Source: Lysobacterales bacterium
GTDB lineage: Bacteria; Pseudomonadota; Gammaproteobacteria; Xanthomonadales; SZUA-36
Length of the DNA stretch: 61,862 nucleotides
Reading direction: 5' to 3'
Assembly (NCBI GenBank): GCA_029859645.1
Contig: JAOUCS010000008.1
Span: 1 to 61,862 of the forward strand
The notes beneath the pieces are model-generated. The model did no database searches and had not been told where the DNA came from. It saw nothing but the letters and a program-made list of their open reading frames with translations. Made by a program: the position numbers and the translations under genes. Shown one piece after another: positions 1 to 7,387 of this stretch. Numbering within the stretch: the stretch's first letter is position 1; each line of letters begins with the position of its first letter.

Positions 1-41
1 TGCTGGTCACGCTGAAAAAGGCTCGCAAACAAGTGGCCTGA
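1..41 (+). CDS. C-terminal end of an unidentified gene
   Basis: The reading frame starting at base 3 is open from the window edge and ends in TGA at 39-41, giving the last 12 residues (LVTLKKARKQVA). This is too little to assign a family. A short hairpin (GACCGG at 40-45 and CCGGTC at 52-57, loop of six) overlaps the stop codon but has no T-run behind it, so it is not a convincing intrinsic terminator. The first convincing terminator on this strand lies much further on, at 208-238. Confidence 0.45.
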   Translation, partial: LVTLKKARKQVA

Positions 42-90
42 CCGGTTTTTGCCGGTCCGAGGCTATTTATCACGATAACGAAACGTTCCA

Positions 91-119
91 TTCACAGTTT
101 TTTAACACGGTTTCATTAT
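91..119 (+). promoter_or_regulatory. Sigma70-like promoter before the candidate small RNA
   Basis: TTCACA (91-96) matches the -35 consensus at five of six positions. It is followed by exactly 17 bp and then CATTAT (114-119), which matches the -10 at four of six. Transcription would begin near 126. No protein gene follows on this strand before the terminator at 208-238, so the likely product is the structured RNA described there. Seen by eye only. Confidence 0.4.
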
Positions 120-125
120 GATGGT

Positions 126-238
126 GATGTAAGTTGACTGTGCCTTGCGCATCGTCTTTCAAAACAGGCAGTCCCCACACTTCTATGCCTTATGCGATGC
201 GCTTTCAAGCCCCGGAAACAATCCGGGGCTTTTTTTTT
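126..238 (+). ncRNA. Candidate small RNA of about 113 nt
   Basis: Between a promoter-like signal (91-119) and a perfect intrinsic terminator (208-238) the sequence can fold into nested stems. GCGCATCG (147-154) pairs perfectly with CGATGCGC (195-202), and inside that AGGCA (166-170) pairs with TGCCT (186-190). A second TGCCT at 141-145 could compete for the same AGGCA. No convincing protein frame is present: the open frame here reads straight through the terminator. I do not recognise it as a known RNA family (it lacks SRP, tmRNA, RNase P or 6S landmarks). It could instead be a long structured 3' UTR of the upstream gene. Confidence 0.4.
208..238 (+). terminator. Rho-independent terminator
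   Basis: A perfect 8-bp stem, AGCCCCGG (208-215) and CCGGGGCT (223-230), with a 7-nt loop, is followed directly by an unbroken run of T to 238. This is a textbook intrinsic terminator. It ends either the candidate small RNA beginning near 126 or a read-through transcript from the gene ending at 41. Confidence 0.85.
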
Positions 239-299
239 GCCGGGCGGTTTTTCATGATGCTCCGATGAATCCGGGGCAAATTCCAATCCACGCTCTCAC

Positions 300-329
300 G
301 ACAAACCCCGGCCGAAGCCGGGGTTTGTC
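300..329 (-). terminator. Strong hairpin behind the secreted-protein gene
   Basis: A perfect 13-bp inverted repeat (arms 300-312 and 317-329) encloses four bases that read TTCG on the minus strand, the very stable UUCG tetraloop. It sits 23 bases beyond the stop of the minus-strand gene at 352. There is no T-run behind it on that strand, so it may act as an RNA 3'-end stabiliser or a weak terminator. Confidence 0.6.
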
Positions 330-351
330 CGACGTAAATACAGAGTCTTGA

Positions 352-1113
352 TTATTTGCCGTAATCGCTTGCTTCCGGCATGCGTTTCACGGTCCAGTTC
401 GCACCCGATTTGAAGGTGGCGCCCCATTCGGACATGAATGCGTTGAACGCTTCATCACCGCCAAGTTCCTTGCTCATGATGTCGTAGAATGAAGGGTCTG
501 TGTCCGCCATGTCAGCCCAGCCCTTGTTGGCTGATACCAACTGCACCTGTCCCCCATGACCGCCGGTAACGACATCGAAAAAGCCCCAGTAGTTTTTAAA
601 GCCATTCGCTTTTAATGTTTCCACGATTTTCTTCAGGTGGGTGCGGAATTTTCTGCCGTGGCCGTTTTTGATGTACCAGTTCTCAACCGTGAAGTGGGTG
701 TAACCGTCGAAACTTTCCGGCCAGTGAGAATACTCCCTCATCTCTTCGGTCATGGTGCGGTGCATGCTTTCGATATGAGGCGCGATATTGGAAGCAAACA
801 CCTTCCCGGATTCTTCCTGCCAGTCATATTCGGCATCGAAATCCGCCCAGTTGTGGTTACCGGAACGGGCCATGTACTTGCCTGTATGGGGTCCTGTCAG
901 GATTTCATACCAGGTATATTCCATATGCCCTTCGAACTGGGCTATCCAGTGATGGTATTCGGTGATTGCCGTGATCAGCGTTTCTTCGTGACCTGCTTTG
1001 GGCGTGATCAATACGCCAGAGGCGACACCGTCAGTTTCCTGGGCTTGTGCCGGCAATAACCAGAACAGGCAGGTAAATGTGAAGATCAAAGCCAGTTTTT
1101 TTGATATTTGCAT
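352..1113 (-). CDS. Secreted protein with two similar domains, unknown function
   Basis: About 253 residues. The N-terminus has two lysines, a hydrophobic core and an AQA cleavage site, so the product is probably exported. The mature part appears to hold two related alpha/beta segments. Each has a strand, a helix, an aromatic strand ending in a TG-rich turn (LTGPHTGKY; VTGGHGGQV), then a 'W-A-D' motif (NWADFDAEY; GWADMADTD). This layout resembles ferredoxin-like dimeric alpha-beta barrel (ABM-type) folds, but I do not recognise the family. The start at 1113 is preferred because GAGAG lies 8 bases upstream; an ATG five codons earlier (1128) has no ribosome site. It is monocistronic and divergent from glnS. 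Confidence 0.75.
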   Translation of the reverse strand: MQISKKLALIFTFTCLFWLLPAQAQETDGVASGVLITPKAGHEETLITAITEYHHWIAQFEGHMEYTWYEILTGPHTGKYMARSGNHNWADFDAEYDWQEESGKVFASNIAPHIESMHRTMTEEMREYSHWPESFDGYTHFTVENWYIKNGHGRKFRTHLKKIVETLKANGFKNYWGFFDVVTGGHGGQVQLVSANKGWADMADTDPSFYDIMSKELGGDEAFNAFMSEWGATFKSGANWTVKRMPEASDYGK

Positions 1114-1367
1114 TTGCAATACTCTCATTCAGTTGTATGGAAAAATCCCGGTCAAAAATTGCTTGGCCCCCCTGACCGTAGCCTTAGTATAGTAACGATT
1201 CAGAAATTTTCCGGTAAGCTGGACAATCCAGCAGCGAGACAGGATGACAGCCCAATGGTCAATCCGGAACTTAATTGCGACCGCCAGCCAGAAAATTGTT
1301 ATGTGCCCGTGTGATACAGAAGTCCATGATCGGCATCCGGGCATGGTGGTTTACCATCCGATTACGG

Positions 1368-1373
1368 TAGAAT
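1368..1373 (+). promoter_or_regulatory. Possible -10 of the glnS promoter
   Basis: TAGAAT, five of six matches to the -10 consensus, lies 40 bases before the glnS start codon and would give a leader of about 34 nt. No good -35 hexamer is visible at the right spacing. A ribosome site AGGA precedes the ATG by nine bases. The rest of the 1114-1413 gap holds nothing else I can support. Confidence 0.3.
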
Positions 1374-1413
1374 TCATCGTTTTTACAGGCCAGCAGCCGG
1401 CAGGATCACCCCA

Positions 1414-3111
1414 ATGAGCAGTGAAAACGGAACCACTCCGACCAATTTCATCAGAAACATCATCATCAAGGATCTGGAATCCGGCAAGCACGACCGCATC
1501 ATCACGCGATTTCCCCCGGAACCCAATGGGCATCTGCACATCGGTCATGCGAAATCGATCTGCCTCAATTTCGGAGTGGCGGCTGAATTTGGCGGCCGCA
1601 CCAATTTGCGGTTCGACGACACCAACCCGCTGAAGGAAAACGAGGACTTCATGCGGGCCATCATGGACGACGTTCGCTGGCTGGGCTTCGAATGGGATGA
1701 ACTGCTGCATGCCTCGGATTATTTCCATCAACTGTATGACTACGCGCTGCACCTGATCAAAACCGGCAAGGCCTACGTCGAGGAACTGACCGCCGAGGAA
1801 ATCAGGGCGCACCGCGGTACCCTGACCGAGCCCGGTCGCGAGAGTCCGTACCGGGACCGCCCGGTGGAAGAGAACCTCGACTTGTTCGAACGGATGAAAG
1901 CTGGTGAATTCGCCGATGGGACGCTGGCGCTCAGGGCCAGGATCGACATGACCTCACCCAATATGAACATGCGTGACCCGGTGGTTTACCGGATCCGGAA
2001 TGCTTCGCATCACCGCACTGGCGATGAGTGGCATATCTACCCGATGTACGACTGGGCGCATGGCATTTCGGATGCCATAGAAGGCATCACGCATTCACTT
2101 TGCACGCTGGAATTCGAAGATCACAGGCCGCTGTACGACTGGTTCCTGGACAATATCCCGACGCCCTGCCATCCGCGCCAGATTGAATTTGCCCGCGGCA
2201 ACCTGGATTACACGGTGATGAGTAAACGCCGTTTGCGCGAACTGGTCGAGGAAGGCCTGGTCAATGGCTGGGACGATCCCCGCATGCCTACGCTGGCTGG
2301 GTTGCGCCGGCGCGGATTCACGCCCGAAGCCATCCGCGCTTTCTGGACCGAGATGGGCGTGTCCAAGGCCGACAGCATCATTCCGATGGGCGTGCTGGAA
2401 AATGCGGTGCGCAATGACCTCAATGTGCGGGCACCGCGGACCATGGCGGTGCTGGACCCGTTAAAAGTCATCCTGACGAATTATCCCGAAGGCGAGACGG
2501 AATGGCTGGAGGCGCCCGTTCATCCCCAGAATGAAGCGATGGGAACGCGGAAAGTCGCCCTGACCCATGAAATCTGGATTGAACGTGGAGATTTCATGGA
2601 AGAGCCGCCGCGGAAGTTCTTCCGCATGAGGCCTGGAGGCGAAGTCAGATTGCGTAATGCTTTCATCGTGCAGTGCAACGAGGTAATCAAGGATGAGAAG
2701 GGCGAAGTGACAGAGCTCCATTGTACTTTCGATCCGGACACGAGGTCCGGCATGCCGGGCGCGTCGCGCAAGGTCAAGGGCACCATTCACTGGGTATCCG
2801 CTGAACACGGCCAGCCGGCTGAGATTCGCTTGTGCGATCGCCTGTTCACCGTGCCCAACCCGCTGGGTGAGAAAGATCATGACTACCGCGAATTCCTCAA
2901 CCCGCATTCGTTGGATGTGATCCAGCATGCGATTGTTGAGCCGCAGGTTGCAAATGGAGAGGCCGGTGATTTTTACCAGTTCGAACGCACCGGCTATTTT
3001 TGCCACGACAATGTTGATTCGAAACCGGGCAGGCCGGTACTTAACCGCATCGTCACTTTGCGGGATTCCTGGGCCAGGATCGAAAAGGAGATGGCGCAAA
3101 ACCAGTCATGA
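1414..3111 (+). CDS. glnS: Glutaminyl-tRNA synthetase
   Basis: This cytoplasmic class I aminoacyl-tRNA synthetase charges tRNA-Gln with glutamine using ATP. The 565-residue protein has the expected length. The N-terminal catalytic core carries the HIGH signature in PPEPNGHLHIGHAKS (about residues 35-49) and the KMSKS-loop variant VMSKRRLREL (about 269-278). A C-terminal beta-barrel anticodon-binding region follows. Glutaminyl rather than glutamyl identity is supported by the GlnS-type PEPNGHLHIGH context and the long C-terminal half. It stands alone, with a hairpin at 3118-3140 directly behind it. This housekeeping gene is consistent with a gammaproteobacterial origin. Confidence 0.97.
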   Translation: MSSENGTTPTNFIRNIIIKDLESGKHDRIITRFPPEPNGHLHIGHAKSICLNFGVAAEFGGRTNLRFDDTNPLKENEDFMRAIMDDVRWLGFEWDELLHASDYFHQLYDYALHLIKTGKAYVEELTAEEIRAHRGTLTEPGRESPYRDRPVEENLDLFERMKAGEFADGTLALRARIDMTSPNMNMRDPVVYRIRNASHHRTGDEWHIYPMYDWAHGISDAIEGITHSLCTLEFEDHRPLYDWFLDNIPTPCHPRQIEFARGNLDYTVMSKRRLRELVEEGLVNGWDDPRMPTLAGLRRRGFTPEAIRAFWTEMGVSKADSIIPMGVLENAVRNDLNVRAPRTMAVLDPLKVILTNYPEGETEWLEAPVHPQNEAMGTRKVALTHEIWIERGDFMEEPPRKFFRMRPGGEVRLRNAFIVQCNEVIKDEKGEVTELHCTFDPDTRSGMPGASRKVKGTIHWVSAEHGQPAEIRLCDRLFTVPNPLGEKDHDYREFLNPHSLDVIQHAIVEPQVANGEAGDFYQFERTGYFCHDNVDSKPGRPVLNRIVTLRDSWARIEKEMAQNQS

Positions 3112-3117
3112 CTAACG

Positions 3118-3146
3118 TCACCCTCGCTACCAGCGGGTGATTTGTT
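3118..3146 (+). terminator. Possible glnS terminator
   Basis: TCACCC (3118-3123) pairs with GGGTGA (3135-3140), and inner bases GCT/AGC extend the stem past a 2-nt bulge. A short T-rich tail (TTTGTT, 3141-3146) follows. It begins seven bases after the glnS stop. The tail is modest, so termination may be partial and allow some read-through into lemA. Confidence 0.5.
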
Positions 3147-3182
3147 ACACTTTTCTCACACCGGACCGCTTGGAGAAGCATT

Positions 3183-3764
3183 ATGGGTTGGACATTCCTG
3201 ATTATTCTTGCTGGCGTTGTTCTGTTCGCCATTTCGATATACAACCGGCTGGTCGCAGGCCGCAACCGATTCAAAAACGCTTTCGCCCAGATCGACGTGC
3301 AGCTGACCCGGCGCCATGACCTGATCCCGAACCTGGTGGAAACCGCCAAGGGATACATGAAACATGAGCGGGAAACGCTCGAGGCGGTCATCAATGCGCG
3401 TAATACGGCCGTTGCCGGGCTGAAAGAAGCCGCGGCGGACCCGTCCGACCCCGAGGCTATGAAGAGGCTGGCGCAGGCCGAGCAGGGCCTGTCCGGCGCG
3501 CTGGGACGTCTATTCGCGCTCTCCGAAGCCTATCCTGACCTGAAGGCGAACGAGAACATGATGCAGCTTTCCGAAGAACTGACCACGACGGAAAACAAGG
3601 TTGCATTTTCTCGCCAGGCCTATAACGACTCGGTGATGGAATACAACACCTTGCGTGAGTCATTCCCGAATAACTTCTTCGCCGGCTGGTTCAACTTCAG
3701 GGCAGCGGAATTGCTGGAAATCGAAGACGAAGCCAAACGCGAGGTGCCCAAGGTCAGTTTCTAG
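3183..3764 (+). CDS. lemA: LemA family membrane-anchored protein
   Basis: This 193-residue protein starts with a single N-terminal transmembrane segment (residues 1-20). A long helical LemA domain follows, with the hallmark run NRFKNAFAQIDVQLTRRHDL and then IPNLVETAKGYMKHE. It ends with the family-typical NFRAAELLEIEDEAK. LemA proteins form helical bundles on the outside of the inner membrane and are often encoded beside M48 metalloproteases, as here: the next start codon is 3 bases after this stop. A ribosome site (GGAGAAG) precedes the ATG. The biochemical role of LemA is unknown; the arrangement suggests a partner or substrate of the protease. Confidence 0.93.
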   Translation: MGWTFLIILAGVVLFAISIYNRLVAGRNRFKNAFAQIDVQLTRRHDLIPNLVETAKGYMKHERETLEAVINARNTAVAGLKEAAADPSDPEAMKRLAQAEQGLSGALGRLFALSEAYPDLKANENMMQLSEELTTTENKVAFSRQAYNDSVMEYNTLRESFPNNFFAGWFNFRAAELLEIEDEAKREVPKVSF

Positions 3765-3767
3765 GGC

Positions 3768-5702
3768 GTGAACTTTTTCGAACACCAGGACCGGGCGCGC
3801 AAACAATCCCGCTGGCTGATGGTTGTTTTTGTGCTGGCCGTGCTGGCCATCGTGGCGTCGATCAACCTGATCCTTTTGCTGGTGATGGGGGTAACCGGCT
3901 ACCAGACCGGTGAGCAGCCGCTGGCTCCATTGGAAATGATGACAACAAACCTCCCCCTGCTGGCTGGCGGAGCGATCGCCTCTATCTCTGTGATAGGCCT
4001 GGCCAGCCTGTTCAAAACTGCAAGCCTGCGTTCCGGCGGTGGGCAAGTCGCCAGGCAGCTGGGAGGAACCCTGGTGGAGTCTGATACGCGGGACGCCAGC
4101 CGCCGCCGGTTGCGTAACGTGGTTGAAGAAATAGCCCTGGCTTCCGGCGTTCCGGTTCCCGAAATCTACGTGCTGGAACAGGAGTCCGGTATCAATGCGT
4201 TTGCTGCCGGTTACACGCCGGCGGATGCAGCCGTGGCGGTCACCCGGGGTGCACTGGAAAAACTCGATCGCAATGAGCTGCAAGGCGTCATTGCCCATGA
4301 ATTCAGCCATATCCTGAACGGTGACATGAGGATCAATATCCGGCTGATGGGTGCCCTGTTCGGGATACTTTTGCTCGCCATCATCGGCCGTCGTGTATTG
4401 ATCCATTCCCACTTTGCCGGGCGATCCCGGGATAAAAACGGGGCCGCCGTCCTGCTCATCGCTTTCGGCTTGATGGCGGTGGGTTACGTGGGCCTGTTTT
4501 TTGGCCGCTGGATCAAGGCTGCGGTTTCACGCCAGCGCGAATACCTGGCTGATGCTTCGGCCGTGCAGTTCACCCGCGACCCGGACAGCATCGGCGGCGC
4601 CCTGAAGAAAATTGCCGTCTACAGCGAGGCCTCCTACCTGGATGCGGATACCGAGGAAATCAGCCATATGCTGTTTGGCGATGGTCAAAAAATGATGATG
4701 TTTTCCACCCACCCGCCGCTGCATGAACGCATCAGCCGGGTTGACCCCGACTTTCAGGCGGAGGAGCTCGACCGGTTGGCGGCGAAAATTCAGCGCGAGC
4801 AGTTGCAGGCCAGGAAGCACGCTGAACGGGCACGCGAGGATGCGGTTGGGCCAGGCCAGGGGATGTTCGACGCCGGCAGCATCGTTGATCAGATTGGTAA
4901 TCCGGACTGGGAACGAATGCTGATGGCCGCAGCCATCGCCGCTTCGATACCGGATAACATTGCCCATGCGGCGCATTCGACCGAATGGGCGCCGGAAGTG
5001 TTGTTTTACACTTTGCTGGATCGCGATGTTGAAATCCGTGAGCAACAGCTGCTGGTGGTGGCTGAGAGCATGGGCGCAGACAGCGAAGCCCAGGTGAGAT
5101 CGCTTTTGCAGTCAGCCGGACTGGCGGCACCAGAGCAGCGGTTGCCGCTGCTGGAAGTTGCGTTTCCGGCCCTTAAGAGGCGGCCGCCTGACTTCGTAGC
5201 CCGGGTACTGGAAACAGTGAAGTTACTGGTTGAGTCAGATGGCCGAATCGATGTTTTCGAATATTTGCTGGCCCGGGTGATCACCAAGCATTTGTGGGAG
5301 TCGTATAATCCCAACCGGGTTCGGCTGGCGGGTGGTAAAACGATCGGGGCATGTGGGCGGGAAATTGTCCAGGTGCTGGGTGTGCTGGCATTGCATGGGC
5401 ATGAAAGCGTCGAATCCGCACGCGAGGCGATGCAGGCCGGCTATGACTCGCTGGGCTTGTCGCTGCCTATTGAATTACCGGACCGGCGCGATTGGGTTGA
5501 AATTCTTGATTCGGCACTGCCGAAACTCGACCGGCTCAGACCCGCTGAAAAAGAAAAACTGGTGGCGGCGCTGGTGGAGGTCGTGCAGCACGATGGCAGC
5601 CTGGCCGCCTCCGAACTGGAATTGTTACGCGTTATCTGCGACCTGGTTCATGTACCGCTGCCATTGCTCACTGCGCCGCAGCAAACTTCTCTGCAATCAT
5701 GA
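3768..5702 (+). CDS. M48 family membrane zinc metalloprotease with a C-terminal extension
   Basis: This 644-residue protein starts at GTG. The N-terminal half resembles HtpX: two membrane segments (about residues 18-40 and 62-84), the zinc-binding HEFSH motif in GVIAHEFSHILNGD, further hydrophobic segments, and the third zinc ligand region in REYLADASAVQF. The C-terminal 270 residues are not part of classic HtpX. They are helical and include segments such as KLLVESDGRIDVFEYLLARV and VEVVQHDGSLAASELELLRV, which resemble TerB-like acidic helical repeats. The gene is co-transcribed with lemA. It is probably involved in envelope protein quality control. Its 3' end overlaps the convergent oxidoreductase gene by 35 bases. 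Confidence 0.88.
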   Translation: MNFFEHQDRARKQSRWLMVVFVLAVLAIVASINLILLLVMGVTGYQTGEQPLAPLEMMTTNLPLLAGGAIASISVIGLASLFKTASLRSGGGQVARQLGGTLVESDTRDASRRRLRNVVEEIALASGVPVPEIYVLEQESGINAFAAGYTPADAAVAVTRGALEKLDRNELQGVIAHEFSHILNGDMRINIRLMGALFGILLLAIIGRRVLIHSHFAGRSRDKNGAAVLLIAFGLMAVGYVGLFFGRWIKAAVSRQREYLADASAVQFTRDPDSIGGALKKIAVYSEASYLDADTEEISHMLFGDGQKMMMFSTHPPLHERISRVDPDFQAEELDRLAAKIQREQLQARKHAERAREDAVGPGQGMFDAGSIVDQIGNPDWERMLMAAAIAASIPDNIAHAAHSTEWAPEVLFYTLLDRDVEIREQQLLVVAESMGADSEAQVRSLLQSAGLAAPEQRLPLLEVAFPALKRRPPDFVARVLETVKLLVESDGRIDVFEYLLARVITKHLWESYNPNRVRLAGGKTIGACGREIVQVLGVLALHGHESVESAREAMQAGYDSLGLSLPIELPDRRDWVEILDSALPKLDRLRPAEKEKLVAALVEVVQHDGSLAASELELLRVICDLVHVPLPLLTAPQQTSLQS

Positions 5703-7230
5703 CCGTCGGCGCGTTGGTGTTGCCTGAAACCAGCGCCGGCATGATCGAGGCATCGACCACGGAGAGACCTTCAAGGCCGTGTACATTCAGGGCCGGATCG
5801 ACCACGGCCATCTCATCGATCCCCATCTTGCAGGTGCCGATCGGGTGGTAAATGCTTTCCGCCTTGTTACGGATAAATTCCAGCAAGCCATCTTCAGATT
5901 GCGCAGCAGCCCCCGGAAAAACTTCGGTGCCCGCAAAAGGCCTGAATGCTTCCTGCGCGAAGATCTCTCGGGACAGCCGGATGCATTCGAGCATGATGTC
6001 GCGGTCGTAGCCCCGGCTCAGGTAATTGGGCTGCATGGCAGGCGCGGCTGACGGGTCGCTTGATTTCAGGGTCAGGGCGCCACGGCTTTCCGGCCTGAGC
6101 GCACACGCGTGAATGGTCATTCCGTGCCCCGGCAGTATGTTCCTGCCATGGTCATCCAGAAATGCCGGTACAAAGTGCATCTGTATATCGGGCCGGTCAT
6201 CGGTCGCGTGGCGGCTGACGATGAACCCGCCTGCTTCGGCGATATTCGAAGTGCCGGGACCTTTGCGGCCCAGGAAATACTGAATGCCGACGATGAAATC
6301 GTTCAGCTGGTCATAAGTGACCGGTTTTTTGCATTGCACCAATGTGCAGACATCCAGGTGGTCCTGCAGGTTCGCGCCCACGCCGGGGAGCTCATGGCGG
6401 ACTTCTATGTGATGCTCCCGCAGATGGTCGGCAGGGCCAATACCCGAGAGCAGCAGCAGCTGAGGTGAATTGATTGCGCCTCCGGAGAGGATGACTTTGC
6501 CCGCTCCGGCGATTTTGAGCTTACCTTTGTGCCGATAGCTCACGCCGCTGGCGCGCTTGCCGTCCAGGATAACTTCCTCGACCAGGGCATGTGTTTGAAC
6601 CGTCAGGTTGGTGCGGTCCAGGGCGGGGCGCAGGTATGCCACTGCGGTGCTGCAGCGTTTGCCGTCCCTTTGCGTCACCTGGTAAAAATCGAATCCTCTT
6701 TGCCTGGGCCCATTGAAATCATCGGTTCGCGGGTGGCCGGCCTGTTGCGCCGCTTGTATGAAGGTAGTGGATAGCGGGTTGGTATGGCGCAGGTTCTGTA
6801 CGCCAAGCGGACCGCCCGCACCGTGAAAGTCGGATGCACCGTTTTCCTGGTCCTCGGCCTTGATGAAATAGGGCAGAACATCGTCGAAGGCCCAGCCATT
6901 GGCGCCCTGCTGCGCCCACTCATCGTAGTCTTTGCGATGCCCGCGGCAATAGCACATCGCATTGATCGAGCTTGAGCCTCCCAGCACTTTACCCCGCGGC
7001 CAGTACATCCGGCGTCCGTTCATTTCAGGCTCCGGCTCAGTTTCGTAAGACCAATTGAGGTGTTTCAGCCCAATCAGCTTGGCCAGGCCGGCTGGCATGT
7101 GAATAAACGGATGCCAGTCCTTGCCGCCAGCTTCCAGTAACAGCACGCGGTTGCGAGGGTTTTCAGTCAGGCGATTGGCCAGCACGCAACCCGCCGAACC
7201 GGCGCCGACAATGATGTAATCAAATTCCAT
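5668..7230 (-). CDS. GMC family FAD-dependent oxidoreductase (choline dehydrogenase-like)
   Basis: About 520 residues. It opens directly with the FAD-binding GxGxxG motif (FDYIIVGAGSAGCVLANRL) and carries GMC signature 1 (PRGKVLGGSSSINAM) and signature 2 (SGGAINSPQLLLLSGIGP). The C-terminal catalytic region has YHPIGTCKMG and SGNTNAPTVMIAEK. The BetA-type choline dehydrogenase or alcohol dehydrogenase branch is closest, but with no betaine genes nearby the substrate cannot be set. The start at 7230 places the nucleotide-binding strand at the N-terminus, as the family requires; longer in-frame starts add 33 unlikely residues. The ribosome site is weak. It overlaps the M48 protease gene tail to tail. 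Confidence 0.9.
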   Translation of the reverse strand: MEFDYIIVGAGSAGCVLANRLTENPRNRVLLLEAGGKDWHPFIHMPAGLAKLIGLKHLNWSYETEPEPEMNGRRMYWPRGKVLGGSSSINAMCYCRGHRKDYDEWAQQGANGWAFDDVLPYFIKAEDQENGASDFHGAGGPLGVQNLRHTNPLSTTFIQAAQQAGHPRTDDFNGPRQRGFDFYQVTQRDGKRCSTAVAYLRPALDRTNLTVQTHALVEEVILDGKRASGVSYRHKGKLKIAGAGKVILSGGAINSPQLLLLSGIGPADHLREHHIEVRHELPGVGANLQDHLDVCTLVQCKKPVTYDQLNDFIVGIQYFLGRKGPGTSNIAEAGGFIVSRHATDDRPDIQMHFVPAFLDDHGRNILPGHGMTIHACALRPESRGALTLKSSDPSAAPAMQPNYLSRGYDRDIMLECIRLSREIFAQEAFRPFAGTEVFPGAAAQSEDGLLEFIRNKAESIYHPIGTCKMGIDEMAVVDPALNVHGLEGLSVVDASIMPALVSGNTNAPTVMIAEKFAAAQ

Positions 7231-7322
7231 ACGTTTGCGTATTGAGGCCTCCAACCATGATATCTGATCACGCACCAGAAACAAGGATTCGCTCATTGAA
7301 TTTTCGTATATCGGCGGGATGA

Positions 7323-7349
7323 CTGACATTGGTCAAGACGCGTTATAAT
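7323..7349 (+). promoter_or_regulatory. Promoter of the RND efflux operon
   Basis: A perfect TATAAT (7344-7349) is preceded by CTGACA (7323-7328) with a short 15-bp spacer. Transcription would start near 7356. That makes the ATG at 7352 unusable and favours the GTG at 7388 as the permease start. A Crp/Fnr-like inverted repeat, CTGAC-N4-GTCAA (7323-7336), overlaps the -35 region and could be a control site. Confidence 0.5.
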
Positions 7350-7387
7350 CCATGCTCCCTGGCCCAAAAGATCGGCATGAGCTGACC

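Noticed and set aside
145..351. A 68-codon frame in the first intergenic region.
   Set aside because: It reads through a perfect intrinsic terminator (208-238) and the 300-329 hairpin and has no ribosome site.
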